Of a DNA stretch of 64,000 bases, positions 1-8,162 are shown piece by piece. Positions within the stretch are counted from its first letter, which is position 1, and every line of letters starts with the position of its first letter. The DNA lies in the NCBI GenBank assembly GCA_947499955.1, contig CANMQI010000008.1:124001-188000 (forward strand). The letters run 5' to 3'. The position numbers and the translations under genes were made by a program. The DNA is from an uncultured Granulosicoccus sp. (GTDB taxonomy: Bacteria > Pseudomonadota > Gammaproteobacteria > Granulosicoccales > Granulosicoccaceae). The notes under the pieces are model-generated. The model made no database searches and had not been told where the DNA came from. It saw nothing but the letters and a program-made list of their open reading frames with translations.

Positions 1-103
1 TGAGTCTTGCCCTTGAGTTGCATGACTTGGCACGCTACGGGAATTCGCCGAACATTCGATATGCTGGTATCCTGACAAGACGGATGATCTGTGAGTAATA
101 GGT

Positions 104-943
104 ATGGCTTACAAGACACTACTGGCACACCTTTCCAATGAAGAAGTTTCCCCTGCCGTCCTGCAGGTCGCCTCTTTACTGGCCGAGCGGCATTCAGCTC
201 ACCTTGTCGGCTTGCATATTCAGCCGCCGCTCGATCTCTATGTTTCGGAACTGCCGACGCCTATCGATCTGACACGCGAATACCGTGAAAGGCTGCAGCA
301 GAAAGAAGCCCGCTTGAAGGCCATGTTCGAGGCCGCCACTCAGACACAGAATTACGTTTCCGAATGGCGAGTGGTTGACGCCATGACCGACTCCGTGCTG
401 AATGCGCTGGTTGAACAGAGCAATACGGCCGATCTGATCGTCATCAGTCAGACCGAAGGTGATAACAGTGATACGCGATTCAGGCATCTGCCGGAGCATG
501 TGCTGATGGCCTGCGGACGGTCTCTTCTGGTGGTGCCTGTGGGTAGCGATGTCGATACCGTGGCCGAGAGAGTGCTGGTTGCCTGGGACGGGCGACGCGA
601 GTCCACACGAGCACTGTTCGGATCACTGCCTCTGTTGCGTCGGGCGTCCGAAGTCCGTTTGCACCGGATCAATCAACCTCACCAGGATCGACACCATCTG
701 TCGGGTATTACCGAGGAGCTGGCCAACACACTGTCGCGCCATGGCGTGTCGTTGGAGATTGTCCACTCGGATGCCCGTAGTAGCGAAATAGCCGATGAGT
801 TGATGGGTTTTGCCAGAGACATGGATGCCGATATGATGGTCATGGGGTGTTATGGGCATAGTCCCTTGCGAGAGTTTGTCCTTGGCGGCACGACACGCAC
901 CATTCTGGCGAGAACCCACATCCCGGTCTTGATGAGTAATTGA
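104..943 (+). CDS. Tandem universal stress protein (UspA family)
   Basis: A 279-residue protein with two UspA domains in tandem (about residues 1-145 and 155-279), the UspE-like arrangement. The second half ends with the nucleotide-loop pattern G-x2-G-x9-G-T, visible as GCYGHSPLREFVLGGTT, which in this family binds the phosphates of ATP. The first half lacks a clear copy of that loop, so only the C-terminal domain is likely to bind nucleotide. No signal peptide or membrane segment is present; the protein is cytoplasmic. The ATG at 104 follows a GAGTAATAGG stretch that can act as ribosome binding site. It stands alone ahead of a thioredoxin gene. Family assignment is firm; the stress it answers to cannot be told from sequence. 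Confidence 0.9.
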   Translation: MAYKTLLAHLSNEEVSPAVLQVASLLAERHSAHLVGLHIQPPLDLYVSELPTPIDLTREYRERLQQKEARLKAMFEAATQTQNYVSEWRVVDAMTDSVLNALVEQSNTADLIVISQTEGDNSDTRFRHLPEHVLMACGRSLLVVPVGSDVDTVAERVLVAWDGRRESTRALFGSLPLLRRASEVRLHRINQPHQDRHHLSGITEELANTLSRHGVSLEIVHSDARSSEIADELMGFARDMDADMMVMGCYGHSPLREFVLGGTTRTILARTHIPVLMSN

Positions 944-1075
944 GTTTCACCGCTGTGTTGAATGACCTTGGTCTGCACACAGCTTGAAGCGTCATTGATC
1001 TGTATCACACTGCCGATACCGGCTATTTCATACCATCAGTGAAAACGTCGCCCAACCTTGTCGGTGAGATCATCC

Positions 1076-1513
1076 ATGTCAGATTCAAAGCTCATTCTCG
1101 TCTGTCCTGCGTGCAAGACCAGCAACCGGGTTCCCTCGAACCGGTTGGGTGATCATCCGGTGTGCGGGAAATGCAAGCAGCAGCTGCTGGCTGCTCAGCC
1201 CATCGAGTTGGATGGCGCAGGGCTGGATGCCCTGTTGTCAAAGGATGAGCTTCCATTGATCGTCGACTTCTGGGCGGCCTGGTGCGGTCCCTGTCGACAG
1301 ATGGCGCCCGCATTCAAGAGCGCGGCGGCAGCTGCAGGGCCGGGTGTCCGCTTTGCAAAGCTGGATACGGAGGCGAATCCCGAGCAGGCAGGACGTCATC
1401 AGGTTCGCAGTCTGCCAACCCTGGCGCTCTTCATCAATGGCAAGGAAGTGGAGCGTCGCATGGGCGTCATGAGTGAGCAGCAGATTCTCGGGTGGCTGAA
1501 GGCTTTGGTATGA
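1076..1513 (+). CDS. trxC: Thioredoxin 2 (zinc-ribbon thioredoxin)
   Basis: A 145-residue protein with an N-terminal zinc ribbon (CPAC and CGKC) followed by a thioredoxin fold with the active site WCGPC. The Zn ribbon separates TrxC from TrxA; TrxC is a cytoplasmic disulfide reductase used in oxidative stress, fed by thioredoxin reductase. The reading frame is open back to a TTG at 1058, but the ATG at 1076 gives the usual TrxC N-terminus, so I use it. There is no leader peptide. It is 130 bp downstream of the universal stress gene on the same strand; both are stress genes but nothing shows that they are co-transcribed. Confidence 0.93.
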   Translation: MSDSKLILVCPACKTSNRVPSNRLGDHPVCGKCKQQLLAAQPIELDGAGLDALLSKDELPLIVDFWAAWCGPCRQMAPAFKSAAAAAGPGVRFAKLDTEANPEQAGRHQVRSLPTLALFINGKEVERRMGVMSEQQILGWLKALV

Positions 1514-1623
1514 CCATGTAGCCCGCTACGCGATAAACCGTGTTGGAGCGGTGACGCGATCGGGCTCAAATTTCCTGCACAGGGAGTACAATCAGCACAC
1601 CCCACCAAGGTGAATGCGCTCCC

Positions 1624-2859
1624 GTGCGAATAAAAGTGCCCGATCATCTCGTCCCGCTGGACAGCATATTGCCAGAGGAACCATTGCTGATGATGGGGGC
1701 CGGCCCGGTCCCGATACCGGCTCGTGTAGCCGCAGCCAACGGCATCGTCATCAATCACCTTGGCGAGACCATGTCTCAGATTGTCGAACAGGTGAAGTCG
1801 ATGTCCCGTTATGTGTTCCAGACGGAGCACGGTCGGATACTGGGCGTTGCCGGTCCGGGCTCGGCTGCCATGGAAATGGCGGTGACCAACCTGGTCAAGC
1901 CGGAAAGCCGTGTGCTCAGTATCGTCAATGGCCTGTTCAGCTCGCGTCTGGCAGATATGTCCGAGCGCCTTGAGGCGATTGTCACCCGCTTGCAGATTGA
2001 TGAAGGACAGGCGGCGCAACCAGATCAGGTCGAGGAGTATCTGCGTAAATACAAACCTCAGGTATTGACCATCGTGCAGGGGGAGACCTCGAATACGGTC
2101 TGCAACCATCACTTGCCGGAAATTGCTCGTCTGGCTCACGAGCATGATTGTCTGGTCATCGTCGATGCCGTCTGCACGCTGAGCACGATGCCGCTCGATA
2201 TGGATGAATGGAATATCGATGCGGTCATTACCGGAGGGCAGAAGGGGCTGTCCTGTATTCCCGGTGTCTCGTTGGTGGCGTTCTCCGAGCGTGCCTGGCA
2301 ATTCATCGAAGGGCGCAACGACACCCTCAAGCACTGGTGCCTCGACGCGCGTCTGGCCTACCGCTTCTGGTATGAGAAGTCCTACCACTACACTGCACCG
2401 GTATCCGGTATTCTGGCGTTGCATGAAGCGCTGCGTCTCATCTGCAGTGAAACTCTCAAGGTGCGGTTTCAACGGCATCAACGCTGCTCACAGGCCTTGC
2501 AGAACGGTATCGAAGGCATGGGTTTGTCGCTGTATGTGAATCAGCCCGCTCGCCTGACATCCGTGCTGGGTATCAAGACGCCCGCCGGGGTCGATGCAAC
2601 AGCACTGCTCCGGTACATGTCCCAACGTCACCGGGTAGAGATCTCCGGATCCTTCGGCGCCGATATCGTGCGCATCGGACAAATGGGTGAACAGTGTCGG
2701 GCACACAATCTGTTCCGTGCTCTGCACGCGCTGGGTAGCAGCCTGAATACCATGGGCGCATCGCTGGATCTGCCTGCTGGCGTGGCGTCGCTGGAAAGCA
2801 CGCTGGAACACTATGAATTTCCACCGGTACGGGCAGTCGCTCAGGCTGTGCAGAACTGA
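1624..2859 (+). CDS. Class V aminotransferase (alanine-glyoxylate / serine-pyruvate type)
   Basis: A 411-residue fold-type I PLP enzyme. The N-terminal motif MGAGPVPIPARV matches the GPGP-type start of the alanine-glyoxylate / serine-pyruvate / pyridoxamine-pyruvate aminotransferase group, and DAVITGGQKGLSCIPG holds the predicted Schiff-base lysine (K207). DAVCTLSTMPLDMDEW carries the aspartate that contacts the pyridine nitrogen. It probably moves an amino group between a small amino acid and pyruvate or glyoxylate; the exact substrate is not readable. The start is a GTG at 1624 with AAGG about 13 bases upstream. The following patatin gene lies 41 bp downstream on the same strand, so the two may share a transcript, though no functional link is evident. 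Confidence 0.85.
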   Translation: MRIKVPDHLVPLDSILPEEPLLMMGAGPVPIPARVAAANGIVINHLGETMSQIVEQVKSMSRYVFQTEHGRILGVAGPGSAAMEMAVTNLVKPESRVLSIVNGLFSSRLADMSERLEAIVTRLQIDEGQAAQPDQVEEYLRKYKPQVLTIVQGETSNTVCNHHLPEIARLAHEHDCLVIVDAVCTLSTMPLDMDEWNIDAVITGGQKGLSCIPGVSLVAFSERAWQFIEGRNDTLKHWCLDARLAYRFWYEKSYHYTAPVSGILALHEALRLICSETLKVRFQRHQRCSQALQNGIEGMGLSLYVNQPARLTSVLGIKTPAGVDATALLRYMSQRHRVEISGSFGADIVRIGQMGEQCRAHNLFRALHALGSSLNTMGASLDLPAGVASLESTLEHYEFPPVRAVAQAVQN

Positions 2860-2900
2860 CAGGAAGTTAGCGTCAGGCTTGCCACGGCGTAGACTGGGAT

Positions 2901-3908
2901 ATGGTCATGAATGCAGTCAGCCCACAACCACTGAGTTTCATGCAGGATGCCACTGTCTGCCGTGGCACCGCGATCGTGGCTGAAGGCGGCGGGCAGCGGG
3001 GTATCTATACCGCCGGGGTGCTCGATGCCTTCCTCGACGCGGGTTTCAATCCGTTTGAAGTGGCACTGGGAGCATCCGCAGGCGCGCAGAATCTGTCGTC
3101 CTACTTCATCAGCCTGCCGGGCTATGCGAAACGTGCCATTGCCGAACTGACCGTCTCTCCTGATTTCATGGTGCCCTATCGATGGTTGGGCAAACGTGGT
3201 GTGCTGGATCTGGACATGTATTTTTCACGCATCGTGGATGACCCGATCTACCGTCTTCCCTGCGATGAGATCGACCGACTCTCGGAAAGACGACGGCTGG
3301 TCATCGTGGCGACGTCCAGGTCTGATCTGAGCGCAACCTATCTGGAGCCGGATTCCAGCAATCTGCTGGTGCACATGAAAGCATCCAGCGCCATACCCTT
3401 CCTGTACAAGGGCGGAGTCCCGGTGGGCAATCAGATTCTGGTCGACGGTGGCGTTGCCGATCCCTTGCCGGTCAGGAAGGCCTATGCCCTCGGTGCACGC
3501 CGTATCCTGGTCATCAGGACCGTGCCTGGCGAGGACATGACCTCGAGCTGGCGTCAGCGGTTGAAGGCATTGCGGCTTCACCGGGCAATGCCGAGCGTCA
3601 TGTCGGACATGCTCGAGTGCCATGAGCAGGCCTACGAGGATGCGATGCAGTTCATTCACAACCCGCCCGAGGGAGTGGAGATCGTGCAGATCGCCCCGGA
3701 AGAGCCCTTGCAGAGTCAGGTGGTTGGCAGTCGCTCTGACGCACTGATGGCAGATTACGCCTATGGCTTCAGGGTAGGCAGTGACCTGCTTGAAAAGCTG
3801 CATGACTGGCTGGAATTACCGGTGCCGAGTGAGGCAGATTCGGATGAGCCTTCGATCATGGTATTCAAGCATGGTGACAAAGCTGTGTCGACGCCGCTAT
3901 CGCATTGA
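2901..3908 (+). CDS. Patatin-like phospholipase
   Basis: A 335-residue protein with all patatin hallmarks: the oxyanion-hole glycine run EGGGQRGIYTAGV, the nucleophile elbow GASAG with Ser59, and the second catalytic residue in VDGGVADPLPV (Asp182). Together these form the Ser-Asp dyad of patatin lipases. The length and order match the bacterial YjjU/RssA group, soluble intracellular acyl hydrolases acting on lipids. There is no signal peptide or secretion (type V) domain, so it is not a PlpD-type exported lipase. Start ATG at 2901; an in-frame ATG two codons later is an equally possible start. Substrate unknown. Confidence 0.88.
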   Translation: MVMNAVSPQPLSFMQDATVCRGTAIVAEGGGQRGIYTAGVLDAFLDAGFNPFEVALGASAGAQNLSSYFISLPGYAKRAIAELTVSPDFMVPYRWLGKRGVLDLDMYFSRIVDDPIYRLPCDEIDRLSERRRLVIVATSRSDLSATYLEPDSSNLLVHMKASSAIPFLYKGGVPVGNQILVDGGVADPLPVRKAYALGARRILVIRTVPGEDMTSSWRQRLKALRLHRAMPSVMSDMLECHEQAYEDAMQFIHNPPEGVEIVQIAPEEPLQSQVVGSRSDALMADYAYGFRVGSDLLEKLHDWLELPVPSEADSDEPSIMVFKHGDKAVSTPLSH

Positions 3909-4013
3909 CGCCACTGCTGCTGCTACGGCTGGCAACAGCGCTCCTGCGCAAGGATGGCCGAGTTCATCAGTGCACTTCCGGGGCACGATCAACGCCGCAC
4001 GATGTTCCAACAC

Positions 4014-4463
4014 TCAAGCAGCGGCTTGAGCGCCGTCCGAATCCGTCAGCAGGGTACGTAGAGCATTGTTGATGGCATCGCCATCAATCCGTTCGGCATC
4101 GAAGCCTGTCTCGCTGGCAATCTCCAACAGCAGCGCGGGCACGTCGGCCTGCATCCCTACATACGCCATGGACCACTGATCGAAACTGCGTGCCGTCACG
4201 GGGTCACAGGCGACCATCAGCACTTCGGCGTGACGCGGGTCGCACTGGATTCTCTCGAAGGTCTCTTCCACGGCGGCTGCAGGCCCTTCGAGAACCTGGG
4301 CGAACAGGCCTCGATTGAACATCAGCGCGCCGGTGATACCTGCCTGCTCGTTGAGTTGGCGAGCCGTATCGAGTATCTGCTCGATTTGCTGCGAGAGGTA
4401 GTCATCATCACCCTGAATGGTGTTGTGGCTGACGTACACCACGCGCATCAGAGGTTCACTCAT
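4014..4463 (-). CDS. Short BLUF-domain blue-light photoreceptor
   Basis: A 149-residue protein made of one BLUF (FAD blue-light sensor) domain plus a short C-terminal tail, the PixD/BlsA size class. The key photocycle residues are in place: Tyr10 (in VVYVSHNT), Asn38 and Gln56 (in ITGALMFNRGLFAQVLEG), and Trp97 in DQWSMAYVG. The spacings Asn-Gln (18) and Gln-Trp (41) equal those in AppA. There is no attached output domain. The start ATG overlaps the stop of the upstream GGDEF-EAL gene by four bases (ATGA), so the two are translationally coupled, and a GGAG lies about ten bases upstream. The likely role is light-dependent control of the partner c-di-GMP enzyme by protein contact; this is inference from the coupling. 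Confidence 0.9.
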   Translation of the reverse strand: MSEPLMRVVYVSHNTIQGDDDYLSQQIEQILDTARQLNEQAGITGALMFNRGLFAQVLEGPAAAVEETFERIQCDPRHAEVLMVACDPVTARSFDQWSMAYVGMQADVPALLLEIASETGFDAERIDGDAINNALRTLLTDSDGAQAAA

Positions 4464-6163
4464 GCGGTTGCATCTCCATCATGGATCTGTCTGCTACATT
4501 GGTCCACAAAATTTGTGGTCGATCCGGCCTCCATGGGCCGTGAAATCAGGTACCCCTGAACGGCATCGCAGCCACTCGTCTGGAGACGCTGATACTGCTC
4601 GGGCGTCTCGACGCCTTCTGCCAGGGTTTTCATGCCAAGGCTGGCACCCAGGCTGATGATGCAGGTCACCAGTGCCTGTGTACGATCATCAACGCCACCC
4701 CGTACGAATGACTGGTCTATCTTGACCTTTGTGAAAGGAAAGCGACTGAGATGACTCAGCGACGAGTAACCGGTGCCGAAGTCATCCATGGCTATGTCAA
4801 CCCCCAGTTGCCTGAGCTGCGTCAACTGCGCCAGGGCCGCGTCCGGATTGTGGAACAGCAATCCTTCCGTGACCTCGATTTCCAGTCGTTCAGGGGCAAT
4901 GCCGCTGCGGTTCAAGGCGTCCTTGACGTGCCCGGGCAGTTTCTCATCATCGAACTGCAAGGGGGAGACATTCACGGCAACTGTCAGTTCTGCAGGCCAG
5001 AGGCTGGCTTGCCGGCAAGCCTCGAGGATGACCCAGGCACCGATCCGGCGAATCTCACCCGTCTCTTCGGCGATGGGAATGAACTCGATCGGAGGCACCG
5101 TGCCTCGAACCGGGTGTTCCCATCGCAGGAGCGCCTCGAATCCGGCGAGTTTGCCAGTATGCAGGTCGACTTGGGGTTGATAGACCAGGCGGAACTGTTG
5201 CAAAGTCAGTGCTCTGCGTATGTCGATCTCGAGCGCTCTGCGCTGGAGAGCTTCCTGAGCCATATACGATTGGAAAGCACAAGCCTGGTTACGCCCCGAG
5301 ACTTTTGCCTTCTGTAGTGCAAGGTCGGCATGTTGTAACAGCGTGGCGCCGTCTTCAGCCTCGTCATCAAACCAGGCAATGCCGATGCTGACCCCGGTGT
5401 TGAGTTGTTGGCCGTTGATCAGGAAAGGTCTGCTGATCAGCTCCACGATACGTATCGCAAGTTGCTCGACACCGCCAGGCTCTTCGTCGCAAGGCAGTGC
5501 CAGCAGAAACTCATCGCCGCCGACGCGCATCAGTTGATCGGTTTCCCGGGTGACACGGCGCAAGCGGCCAGTCACCAGCCTGAGCAGGGAGTCGCCGGTG
5601 GCGTGACCCAGTGTGTCGTTGATCTGCTTGAACCGATCGATGTCGATCAACAGAATGGCGGCGTTGCCCGCGTTGCCATTCGTCGCGGTTGGCGCACTCT
5701 GAGCGGCGGCTCGTTCGGACTCCAGCCGAGACAGTATCTCGTTCAACTGGTGGCGATTGGCCAGACCGGTCAGTGTGTCCTGTTCGAGCGCACTTGTCTG
5801 CACGCTAATGTGATGTGGATCACTCACGATCAGTAAACGTCGATGGGCTCGCAACGGGCCGAATTGCAACTGACGTGTCACGCCGTCAGCGATCTCCAGG
5901 GTGATCGTAGAGTCGTCTGTGCCTGTCAGAGACTGCATCAGTTCAGCCGCGGAAGGGCCATGGCCATTCTGGCACAGGGAATCAAGTCTGCCTGAGACCA
6001 CCACCGCATCGCCCAGCAGGACTGCCAGCTGCGGGTTCGAGCTGTACAGCCGGCCCTCGTGCCCGAGCACCGCATAGCCCGCAGGTCCGGAAAAGGACGA
6101 GACGTCGAGTTCATGGGCCTGTCCTGCCGTTTCTGGCAGGCAGGCGGGCTGAGGCTGGCTCAT
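4460..6163 (-). CDS. GGDEF-EAL c-di-GMP protein, partner of BLUF gene
   Basis: A 567-residue cytoplasmic protein. Residues 1-125 form an undetermined sensory region that looks PAS-like, then a GGDEF domain (DTLTGLANRH at about 129, intact GGDEF at 215-219) and an EAL domain (EALLRW from 343, DDFGTGYSSLSHL, AEGVET). An inhibitory-site RETD (206-209) lies exactly five residues before GGDEF, so product feedback is likely if the cyclase is active. Both catalytic signatures look intact, so either synthesis or hydrolysis of c-di-GMP may dominate. There are no membrane segments or photoreceptor domain in the protein itself; the downstream BLUF protein, translated from an overlapping ATGA, may supply light control. 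It is the first gene of this two-gene minus-strand operon. Confidence 0.9.
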   Translation of the reverse strand: MSQPQPACLPETAGQAHELDVSSFSGPAGYAVLGHEGRLYSSNPQLAVLLGDAVVVSGRLDSLCQNGHGPSAAELMQSLTGTDDSTITLEIADGVTRQLQFGPLRAHRRLLIVSDPHHISVQTSALEQDTLTGLANRHQLNEILSRLESERAAAQSAPTATNGNAGNAAILLIDIDRFKQINDTLGHATGDSLLRLVTGRLRRVTRETDQLMRVGGDEFLLALPCDEEPGGVEQLAIRIVELISRPFLINGQQLNTGVSIGIAWFDDEAEDGATLLQHADLALQKAKVSGRNQACAFQSYMAQEALQRRALEIDIRRALTLQQFRLVYQPQVDLHTGKLAGFEALLRWEHPVRGTVPPIEFIPIAEETGEIRRIGAWVILEACRQASLWPAELTVAVNVSPLQFDDEKLPGHVKDALNRSGIAPERLEIEVTEGLLFHNPDAALAQLTQLRQLGVDIAMDDFGTGYSSLSHLSRFPFTKVKIDQSFVRGGVDDRTQALVTCIISLGASLGMKTLAEGVETPEQYQRLQTSGCDAVQGYLISRPMEAGSTTNFVDQCSRQIHDGDATA

Positions 6164-6287
6164 GGATGCTTCTCCCTATGCCAGCCTTATCGACCCTACC
6201 GTGCAATAGCTTGAAACGCAGAGGTAACAAGCCTCTTCGCACTACAGGCTTTGAACTACAGGGCAATCGCCAGGGTCATCACTGCGT

Positions 6288-7073
6288 TCAGGCCGATGCA
6301 GAACGCTTGCCGATAATCGCGAACAGGGCTCCCTGCGGATCAAGACCCTGCGTGATGAATTCACCGCCGGGAATCTCGGTAGGCCCGTGCAGTACGTGTC
6401 CACCATTGGCGGCGGCAAACGTCGTGGCGGTATCGATATCGGCCACGCGGAAGTAATAATTCCACAGTGGGGTGGGAACTTCGCTGGGCTTTTTCATGAC
6501 AGCGCCAATCAGGTAGTCATCCTGACGCAGCATCTCGTACATGCCCATGTCGCCCATATCCATCTCATCGGCTTTCTGCCAGCCGAACAGGTCGCAATAG
6601 AACTGTTTCGACGCATCGGGATCGGTACTCAGCAATTCGTTCCAGGCACAATGGCCTTCGGCAGGCTGGTACTTCGCATAGGAGTGGCTGGTATCGCCTG
6701 TGGCTGTCATCAGATAGAAAGGCACTCCCTGGGGGTCCGTGACAAAGGCAAAACGACCCACACCTTCCACATCCTGAGGCTCCATCAGCAGGCCGCCGCC
6801 GGACTTGCAGGCTCGCTTGACCGAATCCTCGACATCATTGACGCTGATATAACCTGTCCACTGGGGATACGCGCCATTCTCCAGCATCTCGTCAGTCAGA
6901 TTCATGAGGCCGACAACCGGCACACCGCCCATACTGCCAATGCGGTAGTCCATTCCCGGCATGCCGCTGTCGGCAAATTGCCATCCCAGAAGGCCGGAAT
7001 AGAATGCCTGTGCAGCATCCGCATTCCGGGACATCAGTTCGTACCAGATGAAATCTCCCTGCTTGTTGCTCAT
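6288..7073 (-). CDS. Two-domain VOC (glyoxalase/dioxygenase fold) protein
   Basis: A 261-residue protein of two VOC modules, each starting with a similar segment (GDFIWYELMSRNADAAQAFY and HCAWNELLSTDPDASKQFYC). This matches the family annotated as VOC protein or CFP30B-like hydroxylase. VOC folds bind a divalent metal through His/Glu and act in glyoxalase, dioxygenase or resistance reactions; the substrate here is unknown. Each half ends with the VOC-type segment DPQGVPFYLM or DPQGALFAII. No leader peptide. It stands alone, with 124 bp to the GGDEF-EAL start region on one side and a long gap before the divergent TRAP operon on the other. Confidence 0.85.
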   Translation of the reverse strand: MSNKQGDFIWYELMSRNADAAQAFYSGLLGWQFADSGMPGMDYRIGSMGGVPVVGLMNLTDEMLENGAYPQWTGYISVNDVEDSVKRACKSGGGLLMEPQDVEGVGRFAFVTDPQGVPFYLMTATGDTSHSYAKYQPAEGHCAWNELLSTDPDASKQFYCDLFGWQKADEMDMGDMGMYEMLRQDDYLIGAVMKKPSEVPTPLWNYYFRVADIDTATTFAAANGGHVLHGPTEIPGGEFITQGLDPQGALFAIIGKRSASA

Positions 7074-7582
7074 GTCATCTCTCTGTTGAATGGGTGTATT
7101 GAGACTCGGACCCTGCCGCGTGCGCTCTTGTCGGTATATCAGAAACCCGGTTTGCGAGAAAGTGACGCTGCGTCATTGTGCAAGGTTTCGCGGATCAACA
7201 AGACTTTAGTATGATTTGGGCGCTGGGGTGCGGCTATTGAAGTGTCTGTTCATTTGAATCAAGGAAGAACAGGCGAGCGGGGTTACTTTGCAAGCCGGGT
7301 AGAGTCTTTGCCAGATTCACAAGACTTTGTTGCAGATCTGCTCTGCCTCATGATCGAGCATGATGTGTTGCATAACCATCCTGAAGATGGCAAAAGCATC
7401 CTGTCACATTACTGACTTCCACTGTTTTTCCAAGGTATTGGCAGACAAGGTATCAGTGGTGTCGCGTTCGCTTCATACTGCCAGTGCATGGTCTGTTCTG
7501 GAGCCTTGTGGCGCGCTCTGGTGCGATGCAAACACCCGCAGGCGGTGATATTGACAAGAAGTGAAGCCCTGTGCAGTAATGA
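7074..7582. promoter_or_regulatory. 509-bp non-coding gap between VOC gene and TRAP operon
   Basis: This divergent gap should hold the promoters of the VOC gene (minus) and the TRAP operon (plus). I see no convincing gene. A TATGAT at 7210-7215 makes a fair -10 element for the plus strand, but its -35 partner (TTTCGC at 7186-7191, 18-base spacer) is poor. The 10-mer ACAAGACTTT occurs twice (7198-7207 and 7319-7328), which may be chance. A long leader of more than 300 bases would follow if the TATGAT is used. Confidence 0.35.
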
Positions 7583-8161
7583 ATGCTGACTACCGCCAGC
7601 CGGGGTACGCCTACGATGCAGGAAATCGGTGTTAAAGCCGGAAGGCTCAGCCGTCGAATCAATCACTGGATCGAAGCGTTTTGCGTGTTTCTTCTGGTCG
7701 TTCTGGTTCTGGATGTCTGGCTCGGGATTCTGGTACGTTATGCCATACCACTGCCATTGACCTTTACCGAGGAATTGGCTCGTTACCTGATGATCTGGAT
7801 GGCGCTGCTGGCGGTGTCCAGCGGTATCGTCTATCGCGAACATATTGGTGTGGAATATGTGTTCAAGCGTTTTCCGGCTGGTATGCGACGTTGGATGGCG
7901 CTGGCTTTTGACCTGATCTCCTTCGCCTTCTTCTTCCTGCTCCTGTGGTATGGAATCGACTTTGTCGAGCGCGGGTTCAAGCGCGTCACCATGATCTACG
8001 GGATGCCCAAGGGCTATCCCTTTATCGGAGTGCCGCTGGCGGCAGCTGTGGCGTGTGTCCAGCTTATTCTGACAGGCGTGCAGGATTTCTGTTCTCCGGA
8101 GCCACCTGACAGTACCGGTGCCGATACCGTGTCCACCGGCTCGGTGGTGGAGGAGCGTTGA
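7583..8161 (+). CDS. dctQ: TRAP transporter small permease subunit
   Basis: A 192-residue integral membrane protein with four hydrophobic segments and the DctQ signature EELARYLMIWMALLAVSSG. This is the small membrane subunit of a tripartite ATP-independent periplasmic (TRAP) transporter, which imports organic acids with sodium. An ATG at 7616 (residue 12) has a GGGG stretch upstream and may be the true start; the ATG at 7583 lacks an obvious ribosome site. Its stop is one base from the next gene's ATG, so the two permease subunits are tightly coupled. The C-terminal tail is polar and probably cytoplasmic. Confidence 0.9.
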   Translation: MLTTASRGTPTMQEIGVKAGRLSRRINHWIEAFCVFLLVVLVLDVWLGILVRYAIPLPLTFTEELARYLMIWMALLAVSSGIVYREHIGVEYVFKRFPAGMRRWMALAFDLISFAFFFLLLWYGIDFVERGFKRVTMIYGMPKGYPFIGVPLAAAVACVQLILTGVQDFCSPEPPDSTGADTVSTGSVVEER

Positions 8162-8162
8162 G

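Noticed and set aside
1399..2481. Minus-strand 360-codon frame over the aminotransferase gene
   Set aside because: Antisense shadow with no motif; the plus-strand gene is clear.
6387..7214. Plus-strand 275-codon frame over the VOC gene
   Set aside because: Antisense shadow of a well-supported VOC protein, with no recognisable domain.
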